Origin: Acidobacteria bacterium Ga0077522
GTDB taxonomy: Bacteria > Acidobacteriota > Vicinamibacteria > Vicinamibacterales > Vicinamibacteraceae
Length of the DNA: 64,000 nt
Direction: 5' to 3'
Assembly (NCBI GenBank): GCA_001464065.1
Contig: LNDN01000001.1
Span: 1 to 64,000 of the forward strand
Under the pieces are notes generated by a model, which was given only the letters and a program-made list of their open reading frames with translations, had not been told where the DNA came from and searched no databases. Numbering within the stretch: the stretch's first letter is position 1; each line of letters begins with the position of its first letter. The translations under genes were made by a program, and so were the position numbers. This document shows positions 12,734-23,458 of this stretch, in pieces.

Positions 12734-12804
12734 GCGGGACTCCGGCGGCGGCTCGGGCGGGTGTGCTACGCTTTGGGTTTGTCCGTAGTGGAAGGAGTCA
12801 TGCA

Positions 12805-13059
12805 ATGAAGCCAGCGATTCACCCTGAGTACCACGAGGTCGAGGCCCGGTGCGCCTGCGGCGCCACGTGGAAGGCGCACTCCACGAAGAAGGAACTGCAC
12901 CTCGAAATCTGCAGCAACTGCCACCCGTTCTTCACGGGTCGTCAGAAGCTGGTGGACACCGAGGGGCGCGTGGAGCGTTTCACCCGCAAGTTCGGCGCGA
13001 CGACGGTTGCCGCGCGCAAGGCCGCCGCGGAGAAGGCCAAGAAGGGCACGCCCGCGTAA
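12805..13059 (+). CDS. rpmE: 50S ribosomal protein L31 (zinc-binding form)
   Basis: [59 protein letters not shown]. Confidence 0.95.
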   Translation: MKPAIHPEYHEVEARCACGATWKAHSTKKELHLEICSNCHPFFTGRQKLVDTEGRVERFTRKFGATTVAARKAAAEKAKKGTPA

Positions 13060-13125
13060 GCAGGCGTCCATGCTGTCCGCATCGCGGTCCGCGTACCGCA
13101 CTGCCGCGAAGGCGGGGCAGCTCCT

Positions 13126-14490
13126 TCAATCGTTCCACAACGGCGCCACCGGCGTGGCTCGCGCGAGTTTGCGTTCGAGCCGGGTCAGTCGCCGGGTGAA
13201 ATCCTCCCGCTCTCCCCGCCCAATCGCCTGCGCGGCTCCGGCTTCGGCATGCCGTCGCGCTTCCTCCAGCTGACCGCCCCGATGTTCGTGGTGGATCGCG
13301 AGCGCTTCGCGTGCTTCGCGCAGCACCTGTGGACGTCCCCCCAGCTGCAGCACCTGCTGCCAGGCCTCGGCGGCCTCGGCGAAGCGGCGCTGCCGCCTCA
13401 GCAACCGCGCCAGTGATCGCGCCGCCGCGCGTCGCAGGTCGCGCGTCTGCCAGTGATCGGCGGCCGCGGCCCTGAAGCAGGCAATGGCCGGGTCGATCCA
13501 GCCGCCCCGCTCATACAGGGCCCCGAGCCCGAACGCCGTCGCTCCGCTCGGCGGGGTGTCGCGCCCGTCCCGGACCAGTTGCTGCGCATGGGCCGTGAGT
13601 GCGGCCAGCGACAGCAGGTCGAGGCGGTTGTGCATCAGCACGGGCTCGAGCACCGCGGCGGACCCGCCGCGGACGAACTGGAAGAATCGCGCCGGGATCT
13701 CGAAGCCGCCCACATCCCCGACACGCCCCACACCGAGCACGGACTCCTCGAGGTGCGTGAGCTTGCACGACCGGTCGCCCTCCTCGGACATGCGCCACAG
13801 GCGACGCGCAGCGTGCAGCATGTCGAGGTGCGGCACGTCGCACACGACCTGCGGCACGCGCTGCATCTCGCCGCGCAGTTCCATCACCGGGACGTCGAAG
13901 GTGCGGCCGTTGTACGTCACCAGCACGGCATCGTCGCCGAGGTAGGCATTGAGGGCGTGCAGCAGGGCGCGCTCGGCGGCGAACGACGGCAGGAGGAACT
14001 GCGTCGTGCGAAAGCCTGCCGGGGTCCACTCCCCCACCCCGGCCAGGAAGGCCAGCATCCCGGCGCCGCCACTGAGGCCCGTCGTCTCGAGGTCGAAGTA
14101 GACCAGTCGCGTCGGCGCGGCTCCCAGGCGAGGCTGTCGGGGCCGCAGTTCACGGCCGGCGAGCAGATCCAGGGTGTCGTCCAGGCAGACGGTGCCGCAC
14201 GCCTCGACGCGCAGGCGCCCGTGATGGTGGTCAGGTTCGTACAGGTGCTCGACGACCACGCAGGGACCGTGGGCGGTGGTGTCGAGACGTGCCCCGGGCA
14301 GATCGCCGATGCCCCCGTCGGGGCGTGCCAGCCGGGGATCGAGCGGCAGGCCCTCCTCGTCGACCGGGGCATACGTGAGTTCACGCACACCTCCGGGCGC
14401 CGGCGTCTCGACACGAGCGTCGGTCGGCGACGGACTGGCACCGGTGCCACGAGCGATGTCGCGCAGCCGCGACAGGGAGGAGGAAGCCAT
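13126..14490 (-). CDS. mrfB: YprB/MrfB-like RNase H-fold (DEDD) exonuclease with TPR-like C-terminus
   Basis: YFDLETTGLSGG, VTYNGRTFDVPVM, MHNRLDLLSL; adjacent to YprA-type helicase. Confidence 0.82.
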   Translation of the reverse strand: MASSSLSRLRDIARGTGASPSPTDARVETPAPGGVRELTYAPVDEEGLPLDPRLARPDGGIGDLPGARLDTTAHGPCVVVEHLYEPDHHHGRLRVEACGTVCLDDTLDLLAGRELRPRQPRLGAAPTRLVYFDLETTGLSGGAGMLAFLAGVGEWTPAGFRTTQFLLPSFAAERALLHALNAYLGDDAVLVTYNGRTFDVPVMELRGEMQRVPQVVCDVPHLDMLHAARRLWRMSEEGDRSCKLTHLEESVLGVGRVGDVGGFEIPARFFQFVRGGSAAVLEPVLMHNRLDLLSLAALTAHAQQLVRDGRDTPPSGATAFGLGALYERGGWIDPAIACFRAAAADHWQTRDLRRAAARSLARLLRRQRRFAEAAEAWQQVLQLGGRPQVLREAREALAIHHEHRGGQLEEARRHAEAGAAQAIGRGEREDFTRRLTRLERKLARATPVAPLWND

Positions 14491-14496
14491 CAGGCG

Positions 14497-17013
14497 CTAG
14501 AACGGCACCTCGTCGCCCGTGCTGCCGGAGGCGGCCTGCAGGCGCGCGAGCAGGTCCAGGGCCACGCGCTTGGCGCGCGGGCCGATGTCCCCCATCGGGC
14601 CGACGCACGAGGGACAGCCGACCTCGCAGGGACAGCTCTCGATGAGCTGACGCGTCTGCGTGAGCAGCGCGTCGTGCATGCGGAAGAGCGGGGCGCTGAA
14701 GCCGATGCCGCCCGGGTAGTTGTCGTACAGGAAGACGTGCGCGTCGGCGTCGCCGGTCGCCGGCGCCGGGGGACGACCACCGACGGCCGCTTCCCCGGTC
14801 CCGGTGTCGATCGAGACGCCGAGGTCGCGACGATCGCACATCAGCAGCAACTGGGCGATGGAGCGCATCGCGTGCGCCATGCCGCTCACGCCGTCGCGCC
14901 GATCGTCGGGAGCCCACGGCACCTCGAGGAGCACCGCGCGCGGCACCGTCAGCCAGTACGACGTCGTGTGCATCTGCTGCTCGGGCAGGTCGAGGTCGCC
15001 GGAGCCGACGTTCTCGTTGGTGTAGAACCGGATCTTCTTGAAGCCGACCACCCGCGACACCACGTGCACGTCCCCGTGCGAGCGGGCCGACCGATTGGGC
15101 AGCGGCACGAGCGTGCCGTCGACGCTGGAGTCACCAACGTCGGTGGCCCTCAGCCCGACCTCGCCGAGACTCGTCTCGGCCTCCTCGAGCACGTTCACCT
15201 TGGTGTAGGTGATGGCATCGGTGTAGTAGTCGCACTCGACGCTGCGCACGTAGGCCTTCCGGCCCTCGATGTCCAGCCGCTCGACCTGGAACAGCGCGCC
15301 CTCGAGGATGTAGATGGCCTTCTCGTGCAGGGTCGACAGCGCGCTCGTGTAGTCCGTCTCGCCGATCACCCGCGACCCCTCCGTGGTGTCGACGATGACG
15401 AAGTTGTCCGACGTGATGGCGCGCAGGCTGATGGCATCTGCCGGGTAGGACTCGTGCGTCCAGTTCCACTGACCGTCCGCCGCGTGGACGAAGCCCTCCT
15501 CGCCGAGGACCTGCAGCACCTCCTCGGTGCTGACCGGCGTGCGGCCGAACCGCTCGCCGTCCTGGAACGGCAGCTCGAACGCGGCGCACTTGACGTGGCT
15601 GAGCAGCACGTGCAGGTTCTCGGGATTGATCAGGGCATGCTCGGGTGAGGCATCGAAGAAGTACGTGGGATGCCGCACGATGAACTGATCGAGCGGCGCA
15701 CTCGAGGCGACGAGCACGGCGGCTGACCGGCCCGACCGACGACCAGCGCGCCCTGCGCGCTGCCAGGTGGAGGCGATGGTGCCCGGATAGCCGGCCATCA
15801 CGCACACGTCGAGGGCCCCGATGTCGATGCCGAGCTCGAGGGCATTGGTCGAGACCACGGCGCGCACGTCGCCTTCGCGAAGCCCACGCTCGATCTCGCG
15901 CCGCCGGAGCGGCAGATACCCGCCGCGATACCCACGCACGGCGTCGGTGGCCCCGGGTGGTCCCTGGAAGGCATCCTTCAGGTAGGTCGTGAGAATCTCG
16001 GTGGCCAGTCGGCTCTGCGCAAAGACGATCAGCTGCAGGTTGCGTCGCAGGAACTCCAGCGCCACGCGGCGCGCTTCCGACAGATACGACCGCCGGATGC
16101 CGAGCGCCTGGTTCACGACCGGCGGATTGAGCAGCACGAAGAACTTCTCGCCGCGCGGCGCACCACTCTCGGCCACCAGCGAGAAGGGCTGCTCGGTGAG
16201 CTGCTCGGCCAGCGCCTGCGGGTTGGCGATGGTGGCCGACGTGCAGATGAAGGTCGGATCGGACCCGTAGTGCCGACAGATGCGCTGCAGCCGTCGCAGC
16301 ACATTGGCGAGATGGCTGCCGAACACGCCGCGATACGCGTGCAGTTCGTCGATGACGATGTAGCGGAGATTCTCGAAGAGGCGGGCCCACCGCGGATGGT
16401 GCGGCAGCACGCCGGCGTGCAGCATGTCCGGGTTGCTGAGCACCACGTTGGCCCGGGCCCGGATGGCCCGACGCGCGTCGGCGGGCGTGTCGCCGTCGTA
16501 CGTGAACACCCCGATCTCGCGCTGGGCGGCCGCGCCGACGATCTGGGCCAGCCCCTGCAGTTCCGCGAGCTGATCCTGGGCGAGCGCCTTGGTCGGGAAC
16601 AGGTAGAGCGCGCGCGCGCCCGGCTCGCGCAACACCGTGCTCAGGACGGCGCCGTTGTAGCAGAGCGTCTTGCCCGAGGCCGTGGGAGTGACGACCACCA
16701 CATGCCGCCCGGCCAGCGCGTGCGTCATGGCCTCGGCCTGGTGCGAGTAGGGCTGCTCGATCCCCCGCGCCGTCAGGGCCTCGACGAGTCGCGCCTCGAC
16801 GTCGGCCGGCCACGGCGCATGGCGTGCCGCCTGGGCCGGGATGTGCCGGACCGCGGTGACCACCTTGTCGCCGCTGACCTCGACATGCGTCCCCGGGGCG
16901 CCGTCGCCGCCCGGCAGCGTCGCGGCGGTCCGCGAGTCAGGGGCCAGGTGGCCGAGGGCGTCCTGCAACGCCTGATCCTTGTTCCCGGAAAGGCGAGCCA
17001 CCGTCCCTGACAT
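14497..17013 (-). CDS. mrfA: YprA/MrfA-like DEAD/DEAH helicase with DUF1998-type cysteine-rich C-terminus
   Basis: TPTASGKT, VIDELH, QRAGRAGR, C-terminal CPCEVGCPSCVGP. Confidence 0.88.
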   Translation of the reverse strand: MSGTVARLSGNKDQALQDALGHLAPDSRTAATLPGGDGAPGTHVEVSGDKVVTAVRHIPAQAARHAPWPADVEARLVEALTARGIEQPYSHQAEAMTHALAGRHVVVVTPTASGKTLCYNGAVLSTVLREPGARALYLFPTKALAQDQLAELQGLAQIVGAAAQREIGVFTYDGDTPADARRAIRARANVVLSNPDMLHAGVLPHHPRWARLFENLRYIVIDELHAYRGVFGSHLANVLRRLQRICRHYGSDPTFICTSATIANPQALAEQLTEQPFSLVAESGAPRGEKFFVLLNPPVVNQALGIRRSYLSEARRVALEFLRRNLQLIVFAQSRLATEILTTYLKDAFQGPPGATDAVRGYRGGYLPLRRREIERGLREGDVRAVVSTNALELGIDIGALDVCVMAGYPGTIASTWQRAGRAGRRSGRSAAVLVASSAPLDQFIVRHPTYFFDASPEHALINPENLHVLLSHVKCAAFELPFQDGERFGRTPVSTEEVLQVLGEEGFVHAADGQWNWTHESYPADAISLRAITSDNFVIVDTTEGSRVIGETDYTSALSTLHEKAIYILEGALFQVERLDIEGRKAYVRSVECDYYTDAITYTKVNVLEEAETSLGEVGLRATDVGDSSVDGTLVPLPNRSARSHGDVHVVSRVVGFKKIRFYTNENVGSGDLDLPEQQMHTTSYWLTVPRAVLLEVPWAPDDRRDGVSGMAHAMRSIAQLLLMCDRRDLGVSIDTGTGEAAVGGRPPAPATGDADAHVFLYDNYPGGIGFSAPLFRMHDALLTQTRQLIESCPCEVGCPSCVGPMGDIGPRAKRVALDLLARLQAASGSTGDEVPF

Positions 17014-17162
17014 CGTCCGTCGATGCTACGCCGTGGGCCTGGGGCGATCAAGAGACGAAACGTCCGCCTGGCCATCGCCGGAGCCGATGCCGGCCAAACG
17101 TTAAAGTTGTTAAGGATGTTATGCGGTCGTGCTAGCATCCAGCCCTTCACGCTGACTCGACC

Positions 17163-19220
17163 GTGACGTCCCGTCTGGTACTCCTGTTGTGGTTCGGGCT
17201 GTTCTGTGGCCTCGCCGTCGCCTTTTCGTGGCCGCTGCCGCTCCATCTCGCGACGCACCTGACCGGGGCGCCCTCGGGAGACACCGGCGTGTATGTCTGG
17301 AACCTCTGGGTGTTCCGGCACGAAGTCCTGCACCAGCAGATGCCGCTCCAGACGGGCACCGTCCTGTCGCTCTCCCCGCGCGTCGACCTGACCCTGCACA
17401 ACTACACGCTGTTCATGGACATCCTGGCGTATCCGCTCATCGGACCGCTGGGACTGGTGCGCGCCTTCAACGTCGTCTACCTCGCGATGATGGCGTTGAC
17501 GGCCTGGTGCACGGCGCGCCTGGCCTGGGCGCTCTGTGGGCGCCACTGGGAGTCCTGGCTCGCGGGGGTGGCGTTCGCCTTCTCGCCAGTCCTCATGGCG
17601 AGGAGCACGGCGCATTTCTCGCTCGTGGCCGCCGCCCCGCTGTCCGTGCTGCTGCTGATCATGGTCAAGGCCGAGGGCAAGGGACGCGCCCGTGATGCCG
17701 TCGCTGCCGGCGCCACGCTGGCCTGGGCCGCGTTCTGCGACATCTACTACGCGGTCTACGGTGTCCTGCTGATCGGCGCCTGGATCCTCGCCTCCGTCGT
17801 GTCGATCTCGCGTGCCGATCGGCTCGAAGGGTCCTCCGCCTTTGCCCGCCGCGTCACACGGGGCCTGGTCATCGTCGCCGCCACGTTCGTCGCCGCCATC
17901 GCCCTTCAGGGCGGTCTCGTCCAGGTGGCCGGCCTCCGCATCAGCATGCGATCGCTCTACACGCCCATGCTGGTGCTGACGCTGCTCGTCGTCCTCCATG
18001 CGCTGGTCGTGTGGACGCCGAAGATCGAGTGGCGCTACCGGTTCGCGCCGTGGCATGCGTGGTTCGCGGCGGTGATGGTCGTGACGGCGGCGACGCTGCT
18101 GTCGCCGGTGCTGATGACGTATGGCCAGCGCCTGCTCCAGGGCCGGATGGCGGGCCCGGCGATCTACTGGCGCAGCAGTCCTCCGGGCGTGGACCTGCTG
18201 GCCTTCGTCATGCCCAACCCGACGTCGCCGTGGTTCGGGGGGCCGTTCAAGGCGTGGATCGAGGCGCAACGCGTCGACGGCTTCGCCGAACTCACCGGCG
18301 CCCTGCCGCTGGTGGCGCTGGCGGTGATCGGCGTCGCGTGGGTGTGGGCCGGCTGGCGTCCGGCCCGACGCCGCTGGCTGTGGATGCCGGCCGTCTTCGC
18401 GATGCTGGCGCTCGGGCCGTTCGTCCATGTCGCCGGCATCAACACCCACATTCCCGGCCCGTGGGCCCTGCTGCGCTACGTGCCGATCGTCGGCCTGGCG
18501 CGATCGCCGTCGCGCTTCGTCGTCCTGGTCGCCCTCGGGGTGGCCCTGCTCTTCGCCATGGCCCTGGTGGCGATCGGCCAGCGCTGGCCGCATCGACGCC
18601 GGCTCGTGCTGGGCGTGCTCACCGCGGTGCTGCTGGTGGAACTCGCGCCGGTGCCACGGACGCTGTACGACGCCAGGACCCCCCAGGTGTTCCACCGGAT
18701 CGCGGCCGACCCGCGCGAGGACGTGCGGGTGTTGTCGCTGCCCTTCGGCGTGCGCGACGGGACCTCCTCGCTCGGAGACTTCAACCCGCTCACGCAGTAT
18801 CAGCAGACGACCCACGGCAAGCGTCTGGTCGGCGGCTATCTGTCGCGGGTGACGCGCGAGCAGAAGCAGTCGATGCTGCGGTTTCCCGTGCTCGACTCCC
18901 TGATGACCCTCAGCGCACCGGGGCCGGCCACCGCGCTCACCGAGCACCAGCGTCGACGCGCCTTCGCCTCGCGTGATCGCTTCATGCTGGCGGCCAACCT
19001 GGCCTACGTGGTGACCGACGACCGCCGCACCTCGCCGGCGCTGCGCGCGTATGCCATCGAGCTGTTCCGGCTCGAGGCGCTCGAATCCGGCGAGGGGTAC
19101 ACGCTGTACGCCCCCCACCCTGACGCCGACGCCATCCAGCAGGCGTTCATGGCGCCGCCTCTCACGCCGCTGCCGGAGTCGTCGTCGCGAGGGGGGCAGG
19201 CGGCGCGGCGCGCGCCCTGA
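17163..19220 (+). CDS. Polytopic membrane protein, GT39/PMT-like (putative glycosyltransferase)
   Basis: Many TM segments; N-terminus WPLPLHLATHLTGAPSGDTGVYVWNLW. Confidence 0.65.
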   Translation: MTSRLVLLLWFGLFCGLAVAFSWPLPLHLATHLTGAPSGDTGVYVWNLWVFRHEVLHQQMPLQTGTVLSLSPRVDLTLHNYTLFMDILAYPLIGPLGLVRAFNVVYLAMMALTAWCTARLAWALCGRHWESWLAGVAFAFSPVLMARSTAHFSLVAAAPLSVLLLIMVKAEGKGRARDAVAAGATLAWAAFCDIYYAVYGVLLIGAWILASVVSISRADRLEGSSAFARRVTRGLVIVAATFVAAIALQGGLVQVAGLRISMRSLYTPMLVLTLLVVLHALVVWTPKIEWRYRFAPWHAWFAAVMVVTAATLLSPVLMTYGQRLLQGRMAGPAIYWRSSPPGVDLLAFVMPNPTSPWFGGPFKAWIEAQRVDGFAELTGALPLVALAVIGVAWVWAGWRPARRRWLWMPAVFAMLALGPFVHVAGINTHIPGPWALLRYVPIVGLARSPSRFVVLVALGVALLFAMALVAIGQRWPHRRRLVLGVLTAVLLVELAPVPRTLYDARTPQVFHRIAADPREDVRVLSLPFGVRDGTSSLGDFNPLTQYQQTTHGKRLVGGYLSRVTREQKQSMLRFPVLDSLMTLSAPGPATALTEHQRRRAFASRDRFMLAANLAYVVTDDRRTSPALRAYAIELFRLEALESGEGYTLYAPHPDADAIQQAFMAPPLTPLPESSSRGGQAARRAP

Positions 19221-19234
19221 GGTAGGCTCGGGCC

Positions 19235-20134
19235 ATGGCGTTCCTGAACTATCACCACCTGCGCTACTTCTGGGCGGCCGTGAAGGAGGGCGGCGTCACG
19301 CGGGCCTCACGCAAGCTGAATGTCACGCAGCCGACCGTGAGCAGCCAGATTCGCGAACTCGAGGACGCCCTCGACCAGCCGCTGATCGACCGCGACTCGC
19401 AGCCGCTGGTCCTGACCGAAGCCGGGCAGATCTGCTACCGCTACGCCGAGAAGATCTTCGAACTCGGTCGCGATCTGGTCGACGAGTTGAACGGCCACCC
19501 TGCCGGCAAGCCCTTCGACCTCTCGGTCGGGCTCGTCAACAGCGTGCCGAAGCTGCTCGCCCATCGCCTCCTCCAGCCGGCCCTCGGCCTGCCCGAGTTG
19601 CGGCGCGTGCGCTGCTTCGAGGATCGACGAGAGGCCCTCATCGAGGAGCTCGTCAGCCACCATCTCGATCTGGTCATCACCGACGCGCCACAGCCGCCGA
19701 TGCGCAAGCAGAAGGTCTACAACCACCTGCTGGGGGAATCCACGGTGCTGCTGTTCGCCACGGAGCGACTGTCGGCGATGTACCGACGTGGATTCCCGAC
19801 CTCGCTGCACGGCGCGCCGATGCTCGTGCCCACGCAGAACACGTCGCTGCGGCGGTCGCTCGACGCCTGGTGCCGGCGCAAGGGCATCACGCCGACCATC
19901 GTCGGGGAGTTCGAGGATCCGGCCCTGATGAAGGTGTTCGGCGAGGCCGGCTCCGGCATCTTCCCGGCGCTCGCGGCCGTCGAGGCCGACGTGCGCCGCA
20001 TGTGCGACGTGCGCGTGCTCGGCTCGCTCGACGACGTGGTCGAGCGCTTCTACGCCATCTCCGCCGAACGGCGGGTGCGGCATCCCGGCGTGGCCGCCAT
20101 CGCCGACGGTGCCAGGTACCGCCTCCTCAGCTGA
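19235..20134 (+). CDS. LysR-family regulator, NhaR-like
   Basis: MAFLNYHHLRYFWAAVKEGGVTRASRKLNVTQPTVSSQIRELEDAL. Confidence 0.88.
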   Translation: MAFLNYHHLRYFWAAVKEGGVTRASRKLNVTQPTVSSQIRELEDALDQPLIDRDSQPLVLTEAGQICYRYAEKIFELGRDLVDELNGHPAGKPFDLSVGLVNSVPKLLAHRLLQPALGLPELRRVRCFEDRREALIEELVSHHLDLVITDAPQPPMRKQKVYNHLLGESTVLLFATERLSAMYRRGFPTSLHGAPMLVPTQNTSLRRSLDAWCRRKGITPTIVGEFEDPALMKVFGEAGSGIFPALAAVEADVRRMCDVRVLGSLDDVVERFYAISAERRVRHPGVAAIADGARYRLLS

Positions 20135-20290
20135 CGACCGTCCACGCCCATAGGCAGAGCCTTCGGCCGACGGTTGGCTTTATCGATTGGACAGCGGCCG
20201 ACGCCCCACCTACCGTCGAGGAACCGGTCAGGCCGCGTCGCGCCTGTGCGGCGCCAGCCCTGGCCGTCCGGCAACCCGAGGAGCGCGTGC

Positions 20291-21337
20291 ATGCAGATCA
20301 AGTTGGCCCTCGTCGCTGCGTGGTGCGCGGCGGCCCTGGCGCCCGGTGCGGTGAGCGCGCAACCCGTGCGGGAGGCCTTCACTCGCGCGAACCCGTCGGT
20401 GGTGCTGATCCGGACGACGGCCCGGACGCCAGCCGCCGCGCCGGCAACCGATGGCACGACAAGCCAGACCGATGGCGTCGGGTCGGGCGTGCTCGTCTCC
20501 GCCGACGGCAAGGTGGTCACGGCCGCGCATGTCGTGAAGACCGACGCCACCATCGAGGTGAGCTTCCTCGACGGCGTGCCGATCGAAGCCACCGTGGTGT
20601 GGATGGCCCCGTCGGCCGACCTCGCCCTGCTGCAACTCGTGCGGGTGCCGGCCAATGCCGTCGTGGCCAGGTTCGGGGATTCGGACCGACTCGAGACCGG
20701 GGACCAGGTCTTCACGATCGGCGCACCCCATGGGGCGACCCACTCGCTGGCGGTCGGCTGGATCAGCGCCCGGCGGCAACCCTCCCAGGTCTACGAGGAC
20801 GCCACCGCCCTCGAGATGCTGCAGACGGATCTCAACGTCTTCGGTGGCAACTCGGGCGGTCCGCTCTTCGATCTGGGCGGCGACGTGGTGGGGATCGTGA
20901 CCCACGTCCTGAGTCAGGGCGGGGCCGGCGGAGGCCCGAGTTTCTCGGTCGCCGGCAACGTCGTCAAGCGCCTGTTGCTCGACGAACGACGGACCTGGTT
21001 CGGCGTGGAGAGCTACCTGCTGCAGGGGGCGCTGGCCGAGGCCCTCAACCTGCCGCAACCCTCGGGCCTGCTCGTGCAGGCGGTGTCTCCGGGATCGCTC
21101 GCGGCCAGGCTCGGCCTGCGCGGCGGATCACTGCCGGCGACCGTCCTCGACACGCCCGTGCTGCTCGGCGGCGACGTGCTGATCGAGGTGATGGGCGTGC
21201 CGGTCGAGGCGTCCCCATCCTTCATGAGCGGCTTCCTTGCCGCGCTCGACAAGGTGCGGCCCGGCGACACCGTGGCGGTCCGGGTGTGGCGCGGCGGACG
21301 CGTGGTGCCGCTGAGCGCCACGGCGACCGCGCCCTGA
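20291..21337 (+). CDS. S1C-type (HtrA-like) trypsin-fold serine protease with PDZ-like domain
   Basis: Signal peptide; GSGVLVSADGKVVTAAHVV, ADLALLQL, GNSGGPLFD. Confidence 0.88.
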   Translation: MQIKLALVAAWCAAALAPGAVSAQPVREAFTRANPSVVLIRTTARTPAAAPATDGTTSQTDGVGSGVLVSADGKVVTAAHVVKTDATIEVSFLDGVPIEATVVWMAPSADLALLQLVRVPANAVVARFGDSDRLETGDQVFTIGAPHGATHSLAVGWISARRQPSQVYEDATALEMLQTDLNVFGGNSGGPLFDLGGDVVGIVTHVLSQGGAGGGPSFSVAGNVVKRLLLDERRTWFGVESYLLQGALAEALNLPQPSGLLVQAVSPGSLAARLGLRGGSLPATVLDTPVLLGGDVLIEVMGVPVEASPSFMSGFLAALDKVRPGDTVAVRVWRGGRVVPLSATATAP

Positions 21338-21341
21338 ACGG

Positions 21342-22673
21342 CTACCGCGGCGCGTCCACGGCCTGACCGCGCGCGACCCGCGCGACAAACCCCGAGAGGC
21401 CGATGACGCCAACCAGGTTGGGGAAGATCTGCAGCGCGTTCATCAGGTCGCCCCAGGCCCACACGACCTCGACACGACTCATGGCGCCGAACGGGATGAG
21501 CAGGCAGTAGATCCAGCGGTACCAGTGCGCGACCGGACGCCCCAGCAGGTACTCGAAGAACTGCTCGCCGTAGAACGCCCAGCCAATCAGCGTGGTGTAG
21601 CCGAACAGGAAGGCGCAGAGCGCGACGACGTAGCCACCCACGCCGGGCATCGCGGCATCGAAGGCCGAGGCCACGGCCGCCGAACTCGTGAGCCCCGACT
21701 GCCAGGCGCCGGTCAGCAGGATCGTCATCGCGCTGATCGTCGAGGTGACGAACGAGACGATGGCGACTTCCATCACGGCTTGCAGTCCCTGCTGTTCGGG
21801 GTGGCGGCTGCGCGCGGTGCCATAGGCGACCGATGCCGTGCCGTAGCCGGCTTCGTTGGCATACATGCCGCGGGCGAGACCATAGCGCATCGCGACGACC
21901 ATCCCGAGGGCCCCGCCCGCCGTGGCTCGCAGCGAGAACGCCTCGCGGAACACGAGGGACAGGACGGACGGGATGTTGCCGGCGAACACCGCGATGACGA
22001 TGAGGCCTCCTCCGAGGTACAGCGCGACCTTCAGCGGCGCCAGTTTCTCGGCGGCCTTGCCGATGGACCCGATGCCGCCGACGATCACCAGCCAGACCAG
22101 CACGGCGATGGCGATACCCGACACCCAGGTCGGCAGTCCGAGCTGGCTGTTGAGGACGATGGCGATGGAGTTGGGCTGGGTGAAGGGCGTGGTCGTGATG
22201 GCCGCCACACCGGCGATGAGCGCGTAGGTCGACGCCAGCCAGGGCAGCTTGAGGCCGTCGCGCAGCGCGTACATCGGCCCGGATCGGATCGTGGTGCCGC
22301 TGGCCTCGCGCCACGTCACGCCGAGGACCGCCTCGGTGAACTTGATGGTGGTCGCCACGAACCCGTAGGCCCAGATCCAGAACAGCGCGCCGGGCCCGCC
22401 AGAGACGATGGCGGTGGCGACTCCGGCGATGTTGCCCGTGCCGATGGTGCCCGACAGGGCGGTCATGAACGCCTGGAACGGCGACAGCGCCCCGGCGGTG
22501 CCACTCTCGACGCTCGAGAGCATCGCGCGGAAGGCTTCACCGAACCGACGCACCTGCACGACGCGATAGCGGATGGTCAGGAACAGACCCGTGCCGAACA
22601 GCAGCACGAGCAGCCACGGGACGAACAGCGCATCGGCCGCCCGCTGGACGAGATCGGCGAGGGTGGTGAGCAT
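21342..22673 (-). CDS. Sodium:alanine (AGCS/AlsT) symporter
   Basis: GTIGTGNIAGVATAIVSGGPGALFWIWAYGF, polytopic. Confidence 0.93.
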   Translation of the reverse strand: MLTTLADLVQRAADALFVPWLLVLLFGTGLFLTIRYRVVQVRRFGEAFRAMLSSVESGTAGALSPFQAFMTALSGTIGTGNIAGVATAIVSGGPGALFWIWAYGFVATTIKFTEAVLGVTWREASGTTIRSGPMYALRDGLKLPWLASTYALIAGVAAITTTPFTQPNSIAIVLNSQLGLPTWVSGIAIAVLVWLVIVGGIGSIGKAAEKLAPLKVALYLGGGLIVIAVFAGNIPSVLSLVFREAFSLRATAGGALGMVVAMRYGLARGMYANEAGYGTASVAYGTARSRHPEQQGLQAVMEVAIVSFVTSTISAMTILLTGAWQSGLTSSAAVASAFDAAMPGVGGYVVALCAFLFGYTTLIGWAFYGEQFFEYLLGRPVAHWYRWIYCLLIPFGAMSRVEVVWAWGDLMNALQIFPNLVGVIGLSGFVARVARGQAVDAPR

Positions 22674-22677
22674 GTCC

Positions 22678-23457
22678 CTAGATGTTGCTGCGCGACTGGC
22701 AGCCGTCGACCGTCAGGCAGGCACCGCTGATCCAGCTCGCCCGGGGTGAGGCGAGGAAGGCCACGACGTCGCCGACTTCATCGGCGCGACCGAAGCGGCC
22801 GAACGGCAGCTCGCGTGCGACGAACTGCGCGATGCCCTCGGGGTCGGACTGCTGCCGCTGGTGCCACGACCCGCCCTCGAACAGGATCGACCCGGGGGCG
22901 ATCGAGTTGACGCGGATGCCCGAGGGGGCGAGCTGCTGCGCGAGGGCCTTGCCGAGGCTGATCTCGGCGGCCTTCACCGCGTTGTAGGTCATCCGGCCGC
23001 CGGACTCGCGGCCCCAGATGGAGGCGATGAGCAGGATGACGCCGCCGCCGCGCTGCTGCATGAGCGGCACCACCTGGCGCGAGGCACGGATGGCGGGAAA
23101 CAGCGTCTGATCGAAGGCCTGCTGCCAGACGTCGTCTGGCGTGTCCATCAGCCCGCCGCCCTTGCCGAGGCCGACGTTGTTGACGAGCACGTCCACGCCA
23201 CCGAATCGGCTCGCGGTCTGCGCGACCAGTCGCTCGACGTCTTCGGCCCGCGACACATCGGCCTGCACCGCCAGCACGTCGTCCGGACGCCCACTGGCGG
23301 TGACGAGCGCGGCGGCGGCCTGCTCGAGCGTCGCCGCCGTGCGACCGCAGATGGCGACGCGGGCCCCCTCGGCGAGCAGTGCGCGTGCCGCGGCGAGCCC
23401 CAGCCCCTTGCTGCCGCCGGTGATGATGGCGACCTTTCCAGTCAGCCCGAGATCCAT
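22678..23457 (-). CDS. SDR-family oxidoreductase
   Basis: MDLGLTGKVAIITGGSKGLGLAAARALL, NNVG, YNAVKAA. Confidence 0.93.
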   Translation of the reverse strand: MDLGLTGKVAIITGGSKGLGLAAARALLAEGARVAICGRTAATLEQAAAALVTASGRPDDVLAVQADVSRAEDVERLVAQTASRFGGVDVLVNNVGLGKGGGLMDTPDDVWQQAFDQTLFPAIRASRQVVPLMQQRGGGVILLIASIWGRESGGRMTYNAVKAAEISLGKALAQQLAPSGIRVNSIAPGSILFEGGSWHQRQQSDPEGIAQFVARELPFGRFGRADEVGDVVAFLASPRASWISGACLTVDGCQSRSNI

Positions 23458-23458
23458 G

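Noticed and set aside
13453-15648. 731-aa plus-strand ORF opposite mrfB/mrfA
   Set aside because: Antisense shadow ORF with no recognisable motif.
16773-19118. 781-aa minus-strand ORF
   Set aside because: Antisense to the membrane protein gene; Q/H/R-rich composition typical of reverse-frame reading.
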